A DNA stretch of 54,870 bases, from assembly GCA_022729575.1 (NCBI GenBank), contig DZAL01000013.1:1-54870 (forward strand), in the 5' to 3' direction. Origin of the DNA: Thiomargarita sp. Its GTDB lineage: Bacteria; Pseudomonadota; Gammaproteobacteria; Beggiatoales; Beggiatoaceae. The notes beneath the pieces are model-generated. The model ran no database searches. It was not told the DNA's origin and worked only from the letters and a program-made list of their open reading frames with translations. Shown in pieces: positions 40,801 through 47,052 of this stretch (its first letter is position 1; each line of letters begins with the position of its first letter). A program made the position numbers and the translations under genes.

Positions 40801-42269
40801 GTGCCGCCGAAGCCTTAGGACAACTGGGAAGTGCCGAGGCACTGACACCTTTAATCGCCTTACTCAAGGATCCTGACGTTAATAGCAGTGCCGTCGAAGC
40901 CTTAGGACAACTGGGAAGTGTGGCAGCGGTGACACCGTTACTCGCCTTACTCAAGGATTCAGACTCTTACATTCGTAGCTATGCTGCAAAAGCGTTAGGC
41001 CAACTGGGAAGTGTGGCAGCGGTGACACCGTTACTCGCCTTACTCAAGGATTCAGACTCTTACATTCGTAGCTATGCTGCAAAAGCGTTAGGCCAACTGG
41101 GAAGTGTGGCGGCGGTGACACCGTTAGTCGCCTTACTCAAGGATTCCGACTCTGACGTTTGTCGCAGTGCCGCTGAAGCGTTATGGCGTTTAGGAAGTCC
41201 TCAAGGCGTTAAACCTTCCAATCTTTCTCAAGGGGAGCCTATAAAAATTGACATCCTCCAACAGATAAAGACTGGTCAAACGTCTTCCGTATTGCCCTTG
41301 CTTACTCGACTTTACTCGCGACTCAACAAGGATAATATTCATATCCGACGCGCCGTGGTAGTAGCTTTGGGAGAAATTCTCAGCGCCGACAAGAAATCCA
41401 CACTACTTTCTACACAAGCAGAGGTTGCTACTCCTTTTACTGGTTCTAGCACCTCGGTAACATTTCCCGTTACGGTTAAGTATAAGCCATCGTCAGAACC
41501 TCTTCCAGATTATAAAGCCAACATTCAAGCCAAATTGGTCAGTATTATTAACGATTCAAAGGCCGTGTTTGGGCTGCGGAGAGATGCCTTGAAAGCAATC
41601 ACTGCGCTGGGCACGGAAGAGGTGGTGCAAATTATTCTTAATAGCATTGCACAAGAACAGATTGATGACCAACGTAATCCGTTTGTTCTGGCCGTTTTCC
41701 AAGCCTTGGGTGACAACGGTCATCCCGCCGCGGTGCCCTTTTTGCAAGACCAATTGCAGAATTTGACCAAGCGCAAACAAGCATGGCGTGACCGGCGGGA
41801 TAAGAAAACTGGAATAACGACGACCACTTCCTTGGCTTGTGAAACCTCACAAACCTCTCCCCCCACTGCTGAGGATAGCACTTGGCAACAAGAGATTTGG
41901 GAATTTGAATTGGGGTATGCCCTGGCCCGGCTGGACCTAAAGGTGGGGATAGCGTTGCTGAAACATTCGTTGAGAAAAGTACGAGAAGGGGCGCAGGAGG
42001 GATTAGCAAAGGTGGCGACTGGAAAATGGGTGGCGACCTTGATTGGGCAACGGGAGGAGATTAAGCGGGCGGGCATCGACTCGGTGGACGAGACAATCTT
42101 TGTGCAGGCGGCTTATCGGGCAATTGATAAGATGTTAAGAAGTTTGGAGGAGACAGGGACGATGGAGGATTTAAAGGTGTTGCAGGGATTGAAGGAGGTG
42201 CAGGATAAGGCGGTGAAGGCACGGGTGGAATGGACGGTAGGAGTGGTGGGGGATAAGGTGGAGCAGTAG
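37881..42269 (+). CDS. nSTAND-like ATPase with HEAT repeats
   Basis: 1462 residues. The start QQPYKGLTPYEERDKDNFFG, RAEDIRILVDKI and the P-loop AASGVGKSS (K53) are typical of nSTAND1 NTPases; Walker B is VIILDQFEEFF (D138). A winged-helix region follows (~280-390), then one membrane helix at ~403-420 (LIRGGVVAVGLVGVVVGY). Residues ~585-1110 hold about 16 HEAT/PBS-lyase repeats of 29-31 residues (LGQLGSVEAVTPLVALLKDS). Two repeats (40920-41104) are identical in DNA. A C-terminal helical domain ends AVKARVEWTVGVVGDKVEQ. STAND proteins are signal-triggered switches, many antiviral; no effector domain is seen here, so output is unknown. Likely evolves by repeat recombination. Confidence 0.85.
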   Translation: MNNLSQQPYKGLTPYEERDKDNFFGRAEDIRILVDKIRARKLTFLFAASGVGKSSLLQAGVIPELKQPAHSFYAPLDVIYLRDWVEKPLETFKQKVLDYFQRDGRLTPDAHQQASVVLKDFLNFCTLLSSDPLVIILDQFEEFFYYQRYQEEFQPFIEQLSLAIHDGETPTVFVIAMREDFALELNAFKEYMPTFLIENFYRLEKLTEAQAKEAIEQPVMRKEVAYEPALLTELWKDLSRREQTERMGVEAVSGKEELRVEPPHLQIVCMQLWAHPETERTRVISLAIYVAQGRAEGLLNHYFRKTIQNFSRREKKLASAAFDLLVSRYGTKLARPLAELAATLRVAEAELGAVLKRLDEQRVLRQQDRQGKIWYELYHDVFAKHVYEWNEGYKRQQFIWRSLIRGGVVAVGLVGVVVGYDGWVNYTQVHLRLSPQSGVSDVIEVYQGKLGSFDFFGQQGYVYETDYGRNDIEADKLFNRRPVGEIASLNLEVVEQWPLRERVAGYGELGEFGKAFCLAEATLSQGVDVDLSKKVVADLPDFRMEESFEWLRERYHKESNAVSRAISEGLASTRPPFATLLEAMTDEEGGIRAAVAFILGGTRDKRAIAVLIEWSKNSNSDVRLRVAESLGQLGSVEAVTPLVALLKDSDGGVRLRAAEALDQLGSVEAVTPLVALLKNSESDVRSRAAYALGQLGSSQAVTPLIELLKDSDSDVRSSAAYALGQLGSVEAVTPLIALFKDSNENVRSYAAYALGQLGSVAAVTPLVALLKESNWEAMTPSDVFLKEDVGSSAASALGQLGRVEAVTPLVALLKDSESWVRASAAKALGQLGSAKALTPLVALLKDSNEDVRSRAAEALGQLGRVEAVTPLVALLKDSNEDVRSRAAEALGQLGSVAAVTPLLALLKDSDSDVSSRAAAALGQLGSVEAVTPLVALLKDPDVSSRAAAALGQLGSVEAVTPLVALLKDPDVSSRAAEALGQLGSAEALTPLIALLKDPDVNSSAVEALGQLGSVAAVTPLLALLKDSDSYIRSYAAKALGQLGSVAAVTPLLALLKDSDSYIRSYAAKALGQLGSVAAVTPLVALLKDSDSDVCRSAAEALWRLGSPQGVKPSNLSQGEPIKIDILQQIKTGQTSSVLPLLTRLYSRLNKDNIHIRRAVVVALGEILSADKKSTLLSTQAEVATPFTGSSTSVTFPVTVKYKPSSEPLPDYKANIQAKLVSIINDSKAVFGLRRDALKAITALGTEEVVQIILNSIAQEQIDDQRNPFVLAVFQALGDNGHPAAVPFLQDQLQNLTKRKQAWRDRRDKKTGITTTTSLACETSQTSPPTAEDSTWQQEIWEFELGYALARLDLKVGIALLKHSLRKVREGAQEGLAKVATGKWVATLIGQREEIKRAGIDSVDETIFVQAAYRAIDKMLRSLEETGTMEDLKVLQGLKEVQDKAVKARVEWTVGVVGDKVEQ
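39640..41210 (+). repeat. In-gene 93-bp HEAT-coding tandem repeats
   Basis: About 16 units. Units 14 and 15 (starting about 40919 and 41012) are identical for 93 bp. Units 11-13 are 87 bp, each lacking two codons (KDPDV form). Unit 6 carries an insert (NWEAMTPSDVFLKEDV). Evidence of recombination inside the gene. Confidence 0.9.
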
Positions 42270-42471
42270 CCAAATCTAAAGATTTGGACTCCACAACGTT
42301 GTAATAATTCTTATTGTACCATGGTATACGAGGGTTCTGAGTGGAGAAACTGATAAAGGTTCACCTGTCATTTGACCAGTTACTAGAATTGGTTTACACT
42401 TATCTGGTAACTCTGTTTACTTTCTTAGATTTATCCCTGAATAGTTTTAGAACCATGGGAAATATTTGACA

Positions 42472-42933
42472 ATGATAAAAACTTTACGTATTTACGTTGA
42501 CACTTCCGTCTTTGGCGGTTGCTTTGATAATGAATTTGCCGAAGCCAGCTTGGCCCTATTTAAGGAAATCCAAGCCGGTAAATTCATCCTGGTCATTTCG
42601 TCGTTGACCACCCAAGAATTGGACAAGGCGCCGGCACGGGTGCAACGGGTGTTAACGGAGATTTCTGCTGACCGACTGGAGGTCATTCCCGATAGTCCCG
42701 TCATTAACCAGTTACGGGATGCTTACTTAACCGCCAAAGTGGTCGGGGCAAGTTCATTGGCCGATGCCCAACATATTGCGGCTGCCTCGGTGGCAGAAGT
42801 AGATATGGTGGTCAGTTGGAATTTTCGACATATTGTCCACTATGAAAAAATTAGTGGCTATCATGCAGTTAATCTACTGAATGGTTACAAACCCATTCCA
42901 ACTTATTCACCCAGAGAGGTAGTCTCGTTATGA
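42472..42933 (+). CDS. PIN-domain toxin-like protein
   Basis: 153 residues from the ATG at 42472. PIN pattern: LRIYVDTSVFGGCFDNEFAE with D10, ISSLTTQELDKAPARVQRVL with E49, SSLADAQHIAAASVAEVDMV, then VSWNFRHIVHYEKI and PIPTYSPREVVSL at the end. This subfamily (SWNFRHIV...YSPREV) is common in cyanobacteria and Beggiatoa relatives with a small protein encoded right after it. The stop overlaps the next ATG by 4 bp. It appears complete, and serves as the reference for the broken relatives at 43.4 and 46.2 kb. Confidence 0.8.
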   Translation: MIKTLRIYVDTSVFGGCFDNEFAEASLALFKEIQAGKFILVISSLTTQELDKAPARVQRVLTEISADRLEVIPDSPVINQLRDAYLTAKVVGASSLADAQHIAAASVAEVDMVVSWNFRHIVHYEKISGYHAVNLLNGYKPIPTYSPREVVSL

Positions 42934-43118
42934 ACAAATCTTTTGATTGTGTACAACTGAAATGGGAGATTCAACAAAAACTAGCTAAAGAGTTTGCAGG
43001 TGTGCCGCCAGAGGAAGCCCAGCGAATTTTGAATGAACGAGTGGCTAACAATCCTATTTTTGGTGCCTTGCTTAAACAAGCGCGTCGAACGCCGGTGCCT
43101 TATAAACCACAGTTTTAG
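42930..43118 (+). CDS. Small protein paired with PIN toxin (putative antitoxin)
   Basis: 62 residues, overlapping the PIN stop (ATGA). Helical: CVQLKWEIQQKLAKEFAGVP, PEEAQRILNERVANNPIFGA, basic tail (LLKQARRTPVPYKPQF). No DNA-binding motif recognised. Position after the toxin matches the other PIN pairs in this window (43267-43455, 45938-46105), though the sequence differs. Confidence 0.65.
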   Translation: MNKSFDCVQLKWEIQQKLAKEFAGVPPEEAQRILNERVANNPIFGALLKQARRTPVPYKPQF

Positions 43119-43119
43119 C

Positions 43120-43266
43120 GGTAGTCAAGTAGGGTGGGCAACAGGTTTATCGTTGCCCACCACCTCGAAGGCTTGAGAAGGTGGGCAAATAAACACTTGC
43201 CCACCCTACCTAGTCTACTGTCAGGTTTGGGGTGTGGGGTAAAACCTGACAGGTCTGGGAGACCTG
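43120..43266. repeat. Family-4 repeat and CCTGACAGGTCT palindrome
   Basis: 43126-43206: AAGTAGGGTGGGCAACAGG...GTGGGCAAATAAACACTTGC. About 43233-43275: AAACCTGACAGGTCTGGGAG-ACCTGTCAGGTTT. Lies between convergent TA genes; the palindrome overlaps the antitoxin end. Confidence 0.8.
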
Positions 43267-43455
43267 TCAGGTTTGTGGTGATGACTGCTTCCCTGATTTT
43301 TGCGATTCTAAGCGACATTGTTTAGCCCGTGCCTCGGCCCGTTTGGCCCCGTCACGATAAAACGTAATGATGTTTTCAATGGTCTGGTTTTTTAACCATT
43401 GAGAATCCTCATCCCGAATCTGACGAATCAGGGCCAGCGTGTTGATAGTTTCCAT
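43267..43455 (-). CDS. Small antitoxin-like protein, duplicated unit A
   Basis: 62 residues from the ATG at 43455 (GAGGT upstream). Reads METINTLALIRQIRDEDSQW, LKNQTIENIITFYRDGAKRA, EARAKQCRLE. Helical and charged. Near-identical to 45938-46105. It directly follows the PIN fragment at 43409, overlapping it, so it was the partner of that toxin. The C-terminal residues (SGKQSSPQT) come from repeat DNA. Confidence 0.65.
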   Translation of the reverse strand: METINTLALIRQIRDEDSQWLKNQTIENIITFYRDGAKRAEARAKQCRLESQKSGKQSSPQT

Positions 43456-43790
43456 AAGTAAATACCTCTCGTGGTGAATGAATGGCAATGGGTTTATAAC
43501 CTTGTTCCAAATTAATGGCATTGAAGGCTTGAATCTTACTCACATGAACAATATGACGAAAATTCCAACTCGTCAAAATATCCACATCATAGACAGTTGC
43601 CAACGCAATGTGGGTGGCATCATCATAGTATAGTAAAATTCATATAAAATTATACCTTCCCTCTGGAGCGCAATAAGAATTATTGCGCCTGGCGGCGCGT
43701 TGCGGTGCAATAATTCTTATTGCACTCCAGATGAAATAGTATAGATTAAGATGAATTTCACTATATTTGATGGTCAAGAAAAGTTTCGTT
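43409..43790 (-). pseudogene. PIN-toxin remnant A, interrupted by a MITE
   Basis: The C-terminal half reads YDDATHIALATVYDVDILTS, WNFRHIVHVSKIQAFNAINL and HSPREVF. At the tyrosine codons it is cut by the MITE 43629-43765. Beyond the MITE only about ten codons continue (TKLFLTIK), and the N-terminal half with the first Asp is missing. Comparison with copy B (46198-46210) gives the empty site. Non-functional. Confidence 0.82.
43629..43765. mobile_element. TA-MITE with CTGGAGYGCAATAAG palindrome (copy 2, complete)
   Basis: The ends TAGTAAAATTCATAT and AGATGAATTTCACTA are inverted with few mismatches, flanked on both sides by TA. The empty site in copy B (ATCATAGTATTTGG) contains a single TA. 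The core holds the palindrome ATTATTGCGCC...GGTGCAATAAT. No ORF; probably moved by an IS630/Tc1-type transposase elsewhere. Confidence 0.88.
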
Positions 43791-43953
43791 AAATCAGTTT
43801 ATTCAAGGATGATTACAAGCACTTTTGAAATAATCTAAACTAAATTATACTAGGCCCCACAAGTAGTCAAGAACAATTGAATTAAATTTTTTAGCGGGCA
43901 AATAAACACTTGACTATCCAACTGTCAGGTTTGAGGGCAGTGGTGGAAACTTT

Positions 43954-43995
43954 AATTTGATTCCGATTTATTCACCCAGAGAGGTAGTCAAGTAG
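43954..43995 (+). pseudogene. C-terminal scrap of another PIN gene
   Basis: Reads NLIPIYSPREVVK and stops. The DNA CCGATTTATTCACCCAGAGA-GGTAGTC matches the end of the 42472 PIN gene. A family-4 repeat starts within it. Confidence 0.6.
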
Positions 43996-44251
43996 GCTTG
44001 AGAAGGTGGGCAAATAAACACTTGCCCACCCTACCTAGCTGTTCACTAGGCGTTACTCGTCCCTCGGCCAATTGTTGTTGACCTCGTTCAAAGGTTTCCC
44101 CAAAGCCCGGAATGTCTAGCAATTCTTGCGTGGCCGCTTGACTTTCTGGTTCGGTCAGATAGGCTAGTAATTTAGCGATTAAATTGAGATGTTGAGGAGA
44201 TAATTGGTTAAGATAGTCCTCAATGGTTTGACGTAGTTCAAAAGTATTCAT
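43988..44251 (-). CDS. Antitoxin-like protein (MNTFELRQ family), unit A, repeat-coded tail
   Basis: 87 residues. The first ~71 (MNTFELRQTIEDYLNQLSPQ, HLNLIAKLLAYLTEPESQAA, TQELLDIPGFGETFERGQQQ) are the same as copy B (46425). In this family the protein precedes a RelE/ParE toxin. Here the natural end LKRKY is replaced by GRVGKCLFAHLLKPT, which is read from a family-4 repeat, and no toxin follows. May still fold; the partner is gone. Confidence 0.7.
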   Translation of the reverse strand: MNTFELRQTIEDYLNQLSPQHLNLIAKLLAYLTEPESQAATQELLDIPGFGETFERGQQQLAEGRVTPSEQLGRVGKCLFAHLLKPT

Positions 44252-44274
44252 AAAAGTATTTTCCTAATCGAGTA

Positions 44275-44430
44275 CAACGAATTGACGATATGAGCGGATT
44301 ATGTCAGAACCTGTTTTAAAAAGCCAGTGGTGGTTGGTAGTGAGGTTCCCTAATTCTCACTCCTTATGGCACTTAAGGTCAAGAAGATGCTAAACCTGAC
44401 AGGTCTCGAAAACCTGTCAGGTTTGGGTCT
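44275..44430 (+). repeat. Paralogous segment shared with 28.2 kb and 46.7 kb
   Basis: CGAATTGACGATATGAGCGG, TTATGTCAGAACCTGTTTTA and CCAGTGGTGGTTGGTAGTGA, then AGAAGATGCTAAACCTGACA-GGTCT. The same order occurs at 28191-28350. Upstream of antitoxin A. Confidence 0.75.
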
Positions 44431-44479
44431 CTTGAAGAATCGGACTCCAGCGCAACGCGGTTGAAACGAGAACCATATT

Positions 44480-44959
44480 TTATGATTCGGTCGCCGCGAA
44501 ATAAATACAGCCAATTTTCTCATAATCTGGTTCAATAGCCAACCGAACTCTTTCTAAAAAGCCGTGGAAACCTAGCACCGTGGGACCGTGCCAATCTTCG
44601 CAAAAGAGGAAGGTGCTGTCTATCAGTAAATCTTCTCCCCAATCCGATTTTAATAAAACTTCCACACGATGCAAAGTACCCTCAAAATTGCCTAGCCTGG
44701 TGTTAATTATCTGCTTGCCAATCGGGAAGTCTAACGAGACCTGTTTTTCTTGAAACGCTTGACAGATGTTTTCACCAACTATTGATAATTCAGCCGCAGT
44801 ATCCAATAGTGCTATCTGTCTGGTTTGTATGGCTACAAATTCACATTCCACACCGATAGGCAATCTATAAGAACCCAAATCATAGCGTGGATAGAAATAA
44901 GCCGCCCCGCTACTCCAACGAGAAATCGTTTGGTTGTGTTTATAAAGATGTATCATCAT
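44480..44959 (-). CDS. Retropepsin-like aspartic protease domain protein
   Basis: 159 residues. Putative active site D53-T-A in IALLDTAAELSIVGENI, the usual DT(G/A)A at a strand end, and the hydrophobic-Gly motif TVLGFHGFLERVRLAIEPDY near the C-terminus, as in single-domain retropepsin-like proteins that act as dimers. Gly after Thr is replaced by Ala, which is tolerated in some members. AGGGA lies 8 nt upstream. It follows the DUF5678-like gene by 11 bp, an arrangement also seen in cyanobacteria as I recall. Substrate unknown. Confidence 0.65.
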   Translation of the reverse strand: MMIHLYKHNQTISRWSSGAAYFYPRYDLGSYRLPIGVECEFVAIQTRQIALLDTAAELSIVGENICQAFQEKQVSLDFPIGKQIINTRLGNFEGTLHRVEVLLKSDWGEDLLIDSTFLFCEDWHGPTVLGFHGFLERVRLAIEPDYEKIGCIYFAATES

Positions 44960-44970
44960 GGAATCAATCC

Positions 44971-45219
44971 CTAGAGGTCCGTTTTTAAGCTGATAAAAAC
45001 AGCTACGCTGAGTTGGTTGGAATGGTCGATGGCTTTGAACAATTCCAAAAAATTTGAATTGGCCCCCAGTAACAAGCCATCAGACAACGCTATCCATTGG
45101 CCTTGATATTCTTGATGATGTTGGCGAAGCCATTCGATATTTCTTAATTTCGCCGCCGGATTGCCACTGGCTGGGCGAGTGCTTTTGATAATGGGTTTGG
45201 GAATCTGGTTGAGGTACAT
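44971..45219 (-). CDS. DUF5678-like small protein
   Basis: 82 residues from the ATG at 45219 (AGGAG 7 nt upstream; the longer frame lacks an SD). Core: LRNIEWLRQHHQEYQGQWIA, LSDGLLLGANSNFLELFKAI, then LSVAVFISLK. This W..H..EY.G.W(I/V)A..DG.L+..+ pattern is that of DUF5678 proteins. It is first of a two-gene unit with the retropepsin-like gene. A toxin-antitoxin or proteolytic-regulation role has been guessed for such pairs, but nothing here proves it. Confidence 0.65.
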   Translation of the reverse strand: MYLNQIPKPIIKSTRPASGNPAAKLRNIEWLRQHHQEYQGQWIALSDGLLLGANSNFLELFKAIDHSNQLSVAVFISLKTDL

Positions 45220-45364
45220 GAAAGTCTCCTGGGTTAAGGATGTCAATGAAGAAGTTAATTGGATTATCCTAAGTGATATTCTAGTACACTCTTCACTTGA
45301 GGTCAAGTAATTTCTGTTGGTGAAGTTGGTGTAAATATTGAGGAGGTGAAGTATTGCAAAAAAA

Positions 45365-45616
45365 TCAAACCAGTCGTGTTTCTCCGTCCAAATCGGCTTT
45401 GGTCAAATTAAAAGTGTCCACCCCATAATCGGCTAGTTTGGTTAAAAACAGCACCTTGGGTATGCCCGCGAAGTCGGCAGCCGCACCTGATGAGAGTTGT
45501 CCTAATTCAAAGAGTTTGACGGCAGCCACCAGACGTAAGGATTTACTGGCTTCAGTTTCACTCCAGTGTAAAGCCACTAAAGATTCTTCGGGAAGTTGTA
45601 ACGTAATTGAAATCAT
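45365..45616 (-). CDS. UPF0175-family antitoxin-like protein
   Basis: 83 residues. Strand-helix pattern of UPF0175: MISITLQLPEESLVALHW, SETEASKSLRLVAAVKLFEL, GQLSSGAAADFAGIPKVLFL, then TKLADYGVDTFNLTKADLD. UPF0175 proteins carry an HTH (GQLSSGAAADFAG) and act as antitoxins for PIN or DUF3368 toxins, normally encoded next. None follows here; the next minus-strand ORF is the retropepsin unit. AGGAGAATT lies before the ATG. Confidence 0.75.
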   Translation of the reverse strand: MISITLQLPEESLVALHWSETEASKSLRLVAAVKLFELGQLSSGAAADFAGIPKVLFLTKLADYGVDTFNLTKADLDGETRLV

Positions 45617-45937
45617 AAACCTTAATTCTCCTTTTAGTGAGTCACCACAATAGCAACTATTCTAAGAGAAGTCAAGCCCGCGAGAGTTTTCAAATGATTC
45701 TGGCCAGCCAATAGGGATAATATCCCTCGAAGGGGTGTTATCCCTCAGTTAGTTGCGGTCAAGTCATTTTTGTCGGTCACACCAGAGGGTGGTGCGGGCA
45801 CGGGCGGAGTGGACAGTGGGGGTGGTGGGGGATAAGGTGGGGCAATAGGGAAGTGTGGTTACACCTGACAGGTCTCGAAGACCTGTCAGGTTTGGGTTTT
45901 AAATGATAGGCAACGAAAAGACGTTGTCCACCCTACA
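45617..45937. other. Intergenic mosaic of repeats and a gene scrap
   Basis: 45712-45752: GGGATAATATCCCTCGAAGG-GGTGTTATCCC palindrome. 45788-45848: tail of a second STAND-HEAT gene. 45862-45895: CACCTGACAGGTCTCGAAGA-CCTGTCAGGT palindrome. No intact gene. Confidence 0.75.
45788..45848 (+). pseudogene. 3'-end scrap of a STAND-HEAT gene paralogue
   Basis: Reads VVRARAEWTVGVVGDKVGQ and TAG. It matches the last 61 bp of the 37881 gene (VKARVEWTVGVVGDKVEQ) at roughly 50 of 61 bases. Nothing upstream matches. Confidence 0.75.
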
Positions 45938-46105
45938 CTACTGTTTCAACTTTAATTCTAAACGGCATTGTTTAGCCCGTTCCTCGGCCCGTTTGGCCCC
46001 GTCACGATAAAACGCAATGATGTTTTCAACGGTCTGGTTTTTTAACCATTGCGAATCCTCATCCCGAATCTGACGAATCATGGCCATCGTGTTGATAATT
46101 TCCAT
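45938..46105 (-). CDS. Small antitoxin-like protein, unit B
   Basis: 55 residues from the ATG at 46105: MEIINTMAMIRQIRDEDSQW, LKNQTVENIIAFYRDGAKRA, EERAKQCRLELKLKQ. Close paralogue of 43267-43455. A deletion upstream has placed the preceding PIN fragment in the same frame, so a longer frame reads through both. The own start keeps the GAGGT-type SD (GCGAGGTATTTACTT). Likely a relic or orphan antitoxin. Confidence 0.6.
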   Translation of the reverse strand: MEIINTMAMIRQIRDEDSQWLKNQTVENIIAFYRDGAKRAEERAKQCRLELKLKQ

Positions 46106-46425
46106 AAGTAAATACCTCGCGTGGAGAATGAGACGAAAATTCCAACTCGCCAAAATGTCTACATCATAAACCGTCGCCAGCGCAATGTGGGTAGCATCAT
46201 CATAGTATTTGGTGGTCAAGATTTGCCTTTGAATATAAAGATTGGTCAGTTCCACTACGGCTGGCGTAATTTTAACTAATTCAGCAGGATAATCCACTAA
46301 CTGTAGATATTTGTTAAATACCTGTTAAGGTGCCCTTGCCACTTCGTGGGCGACTACTTCTGATAACACGCAGTAGCTTCTTCAAAAAACGTCTTGGCTT
46401 GGTCGCTTAAACTGGCTGAGTACAT
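46106..46425 (-). pseudogene. Composite remnant B: RelE start joined to PIN fragment, then fused to antitoxin frame
   Basis: From 46425 the text is MYSASLSDQAKTFFEEAT, the N-terminus of a RelE/ParE-type toxin. Within about 20 codons the frame is lost and PIN text begins in another frame (VLSEVVAHEVARAP). A TAA then replaces what was probably CAA, followed by QVFNKYLQLVDYPAELVKIT, TNLYIQRQILTTKYYDDATH and DVDILASWNFR. After NFR about 60-70 bp are missing compared with copy A, which shifts the end into the antitoxin frame (HARYLLMEIIN). At least four lesions; both toxins are dead. Confidence 0.78.
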
Positions 46426-46655
46426 TAGTATTTCCTTTTCAACTGTTCACTAAGCGTTACTCGTCCCTCAGCAAGTTGTTGTTGACCTCGTTCAAAGGTT
46501 TCCCCAAAGCCCGGAATGTCTAGCAATTCTTGCGTGGCTGCTTGACTTTCTGGTTCTGTCAGATAGGCCAGTAATTTAGCGATTAAATTGAGATGTTGAG
46601 GTGATAATTGGTTAAGATAATCCTCAATGGTTTGACGTAGTTCAAAAGTATTCAT
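46425..46655 (-). CDS. Antitoxin-like protein (MNTFELRQ family), unit B
   Basis: 76 residues, complete: MNTFELRQTIEDYLNQLSPQ, HLNLIAKLLAYLTEPESQAA, TQELLDIPGFGETFERGQQQ, ending in EQLKRKY. The stop TAA shares a base with the ATG of the RelE-like remnant, the normal layout of antitoxin then RelE toxin. The toxin is destroyed after ~18 codons. Copy A (43988) has the same body with a repeat-coded tail. Confidence 0.78.
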   Translation of the reverse strand: MNTFELRQTIEDYLNQLSPQHLNLIAKLLAYLTEPESQAATQELLDIPGFGETFERGQQQLAEGRVTLSEQLKRKY

Positions 46656-47052
46656 AAAAGTATTTTTCTAATCGAGTACAACGGATTGACGACCTGAGCG
46701 GATTATGTCAGAACCTGTTTTAAAAAGTCAAGTAGGGTGGGCAACAGGTTTATCGTTGCCCACCACCTCGAAGGCTTGAGTCAAGTAGGGTGGGCAACAG
46801 GTTTATCGTTGCCCACCACCTCGAAGGCTTGAGAAGATGGGCAAATAAACACTTGCCCACCCTACCTAGCTACCTAGCTAAACCTGACAGGTCTTGAAAA
46901 CCTGTCAGGTTTAACCCTAAACCTATCAGGTTTGATAAGTCCAAGAAAAACCACAATAATACTACAAAAGGGTAAAGACTTCCATTATTCCAACCTTTCA
47001 GTTATAATCATTTCCTTCAAAACCAACCTTCACTTTTTAACAGGAGAACAAC
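46656..47052. other. glyQ leader region with tandem family-4 repeats
   Basis: 46727-46832: two 53-bp units (GTCAAGTAGGGTGGGCAACA...CTCGAAGGCTTGA, starts 46727 and 46780) and a GTGGGCAAATAA-type tail. 46879-46913: AAACCTGACAGGTCTTGAAA-ACCTGTCAGGTTT. 46915-47052: the leader copied at 28367. AGGAGA precedes the GTG start. No gene. Confidence 0.8.

Noticed and set aside
40133..40954. 273-codon antisense ORF
   Set aside because: Reverse reading of the 93-bp HEAT repeats; highly repetitive and without homologous look.
43115..43325. Short ORFs on both strands
   Set aside because: Coded by the family-4 repeat and the CCTGACAGG palindrome.
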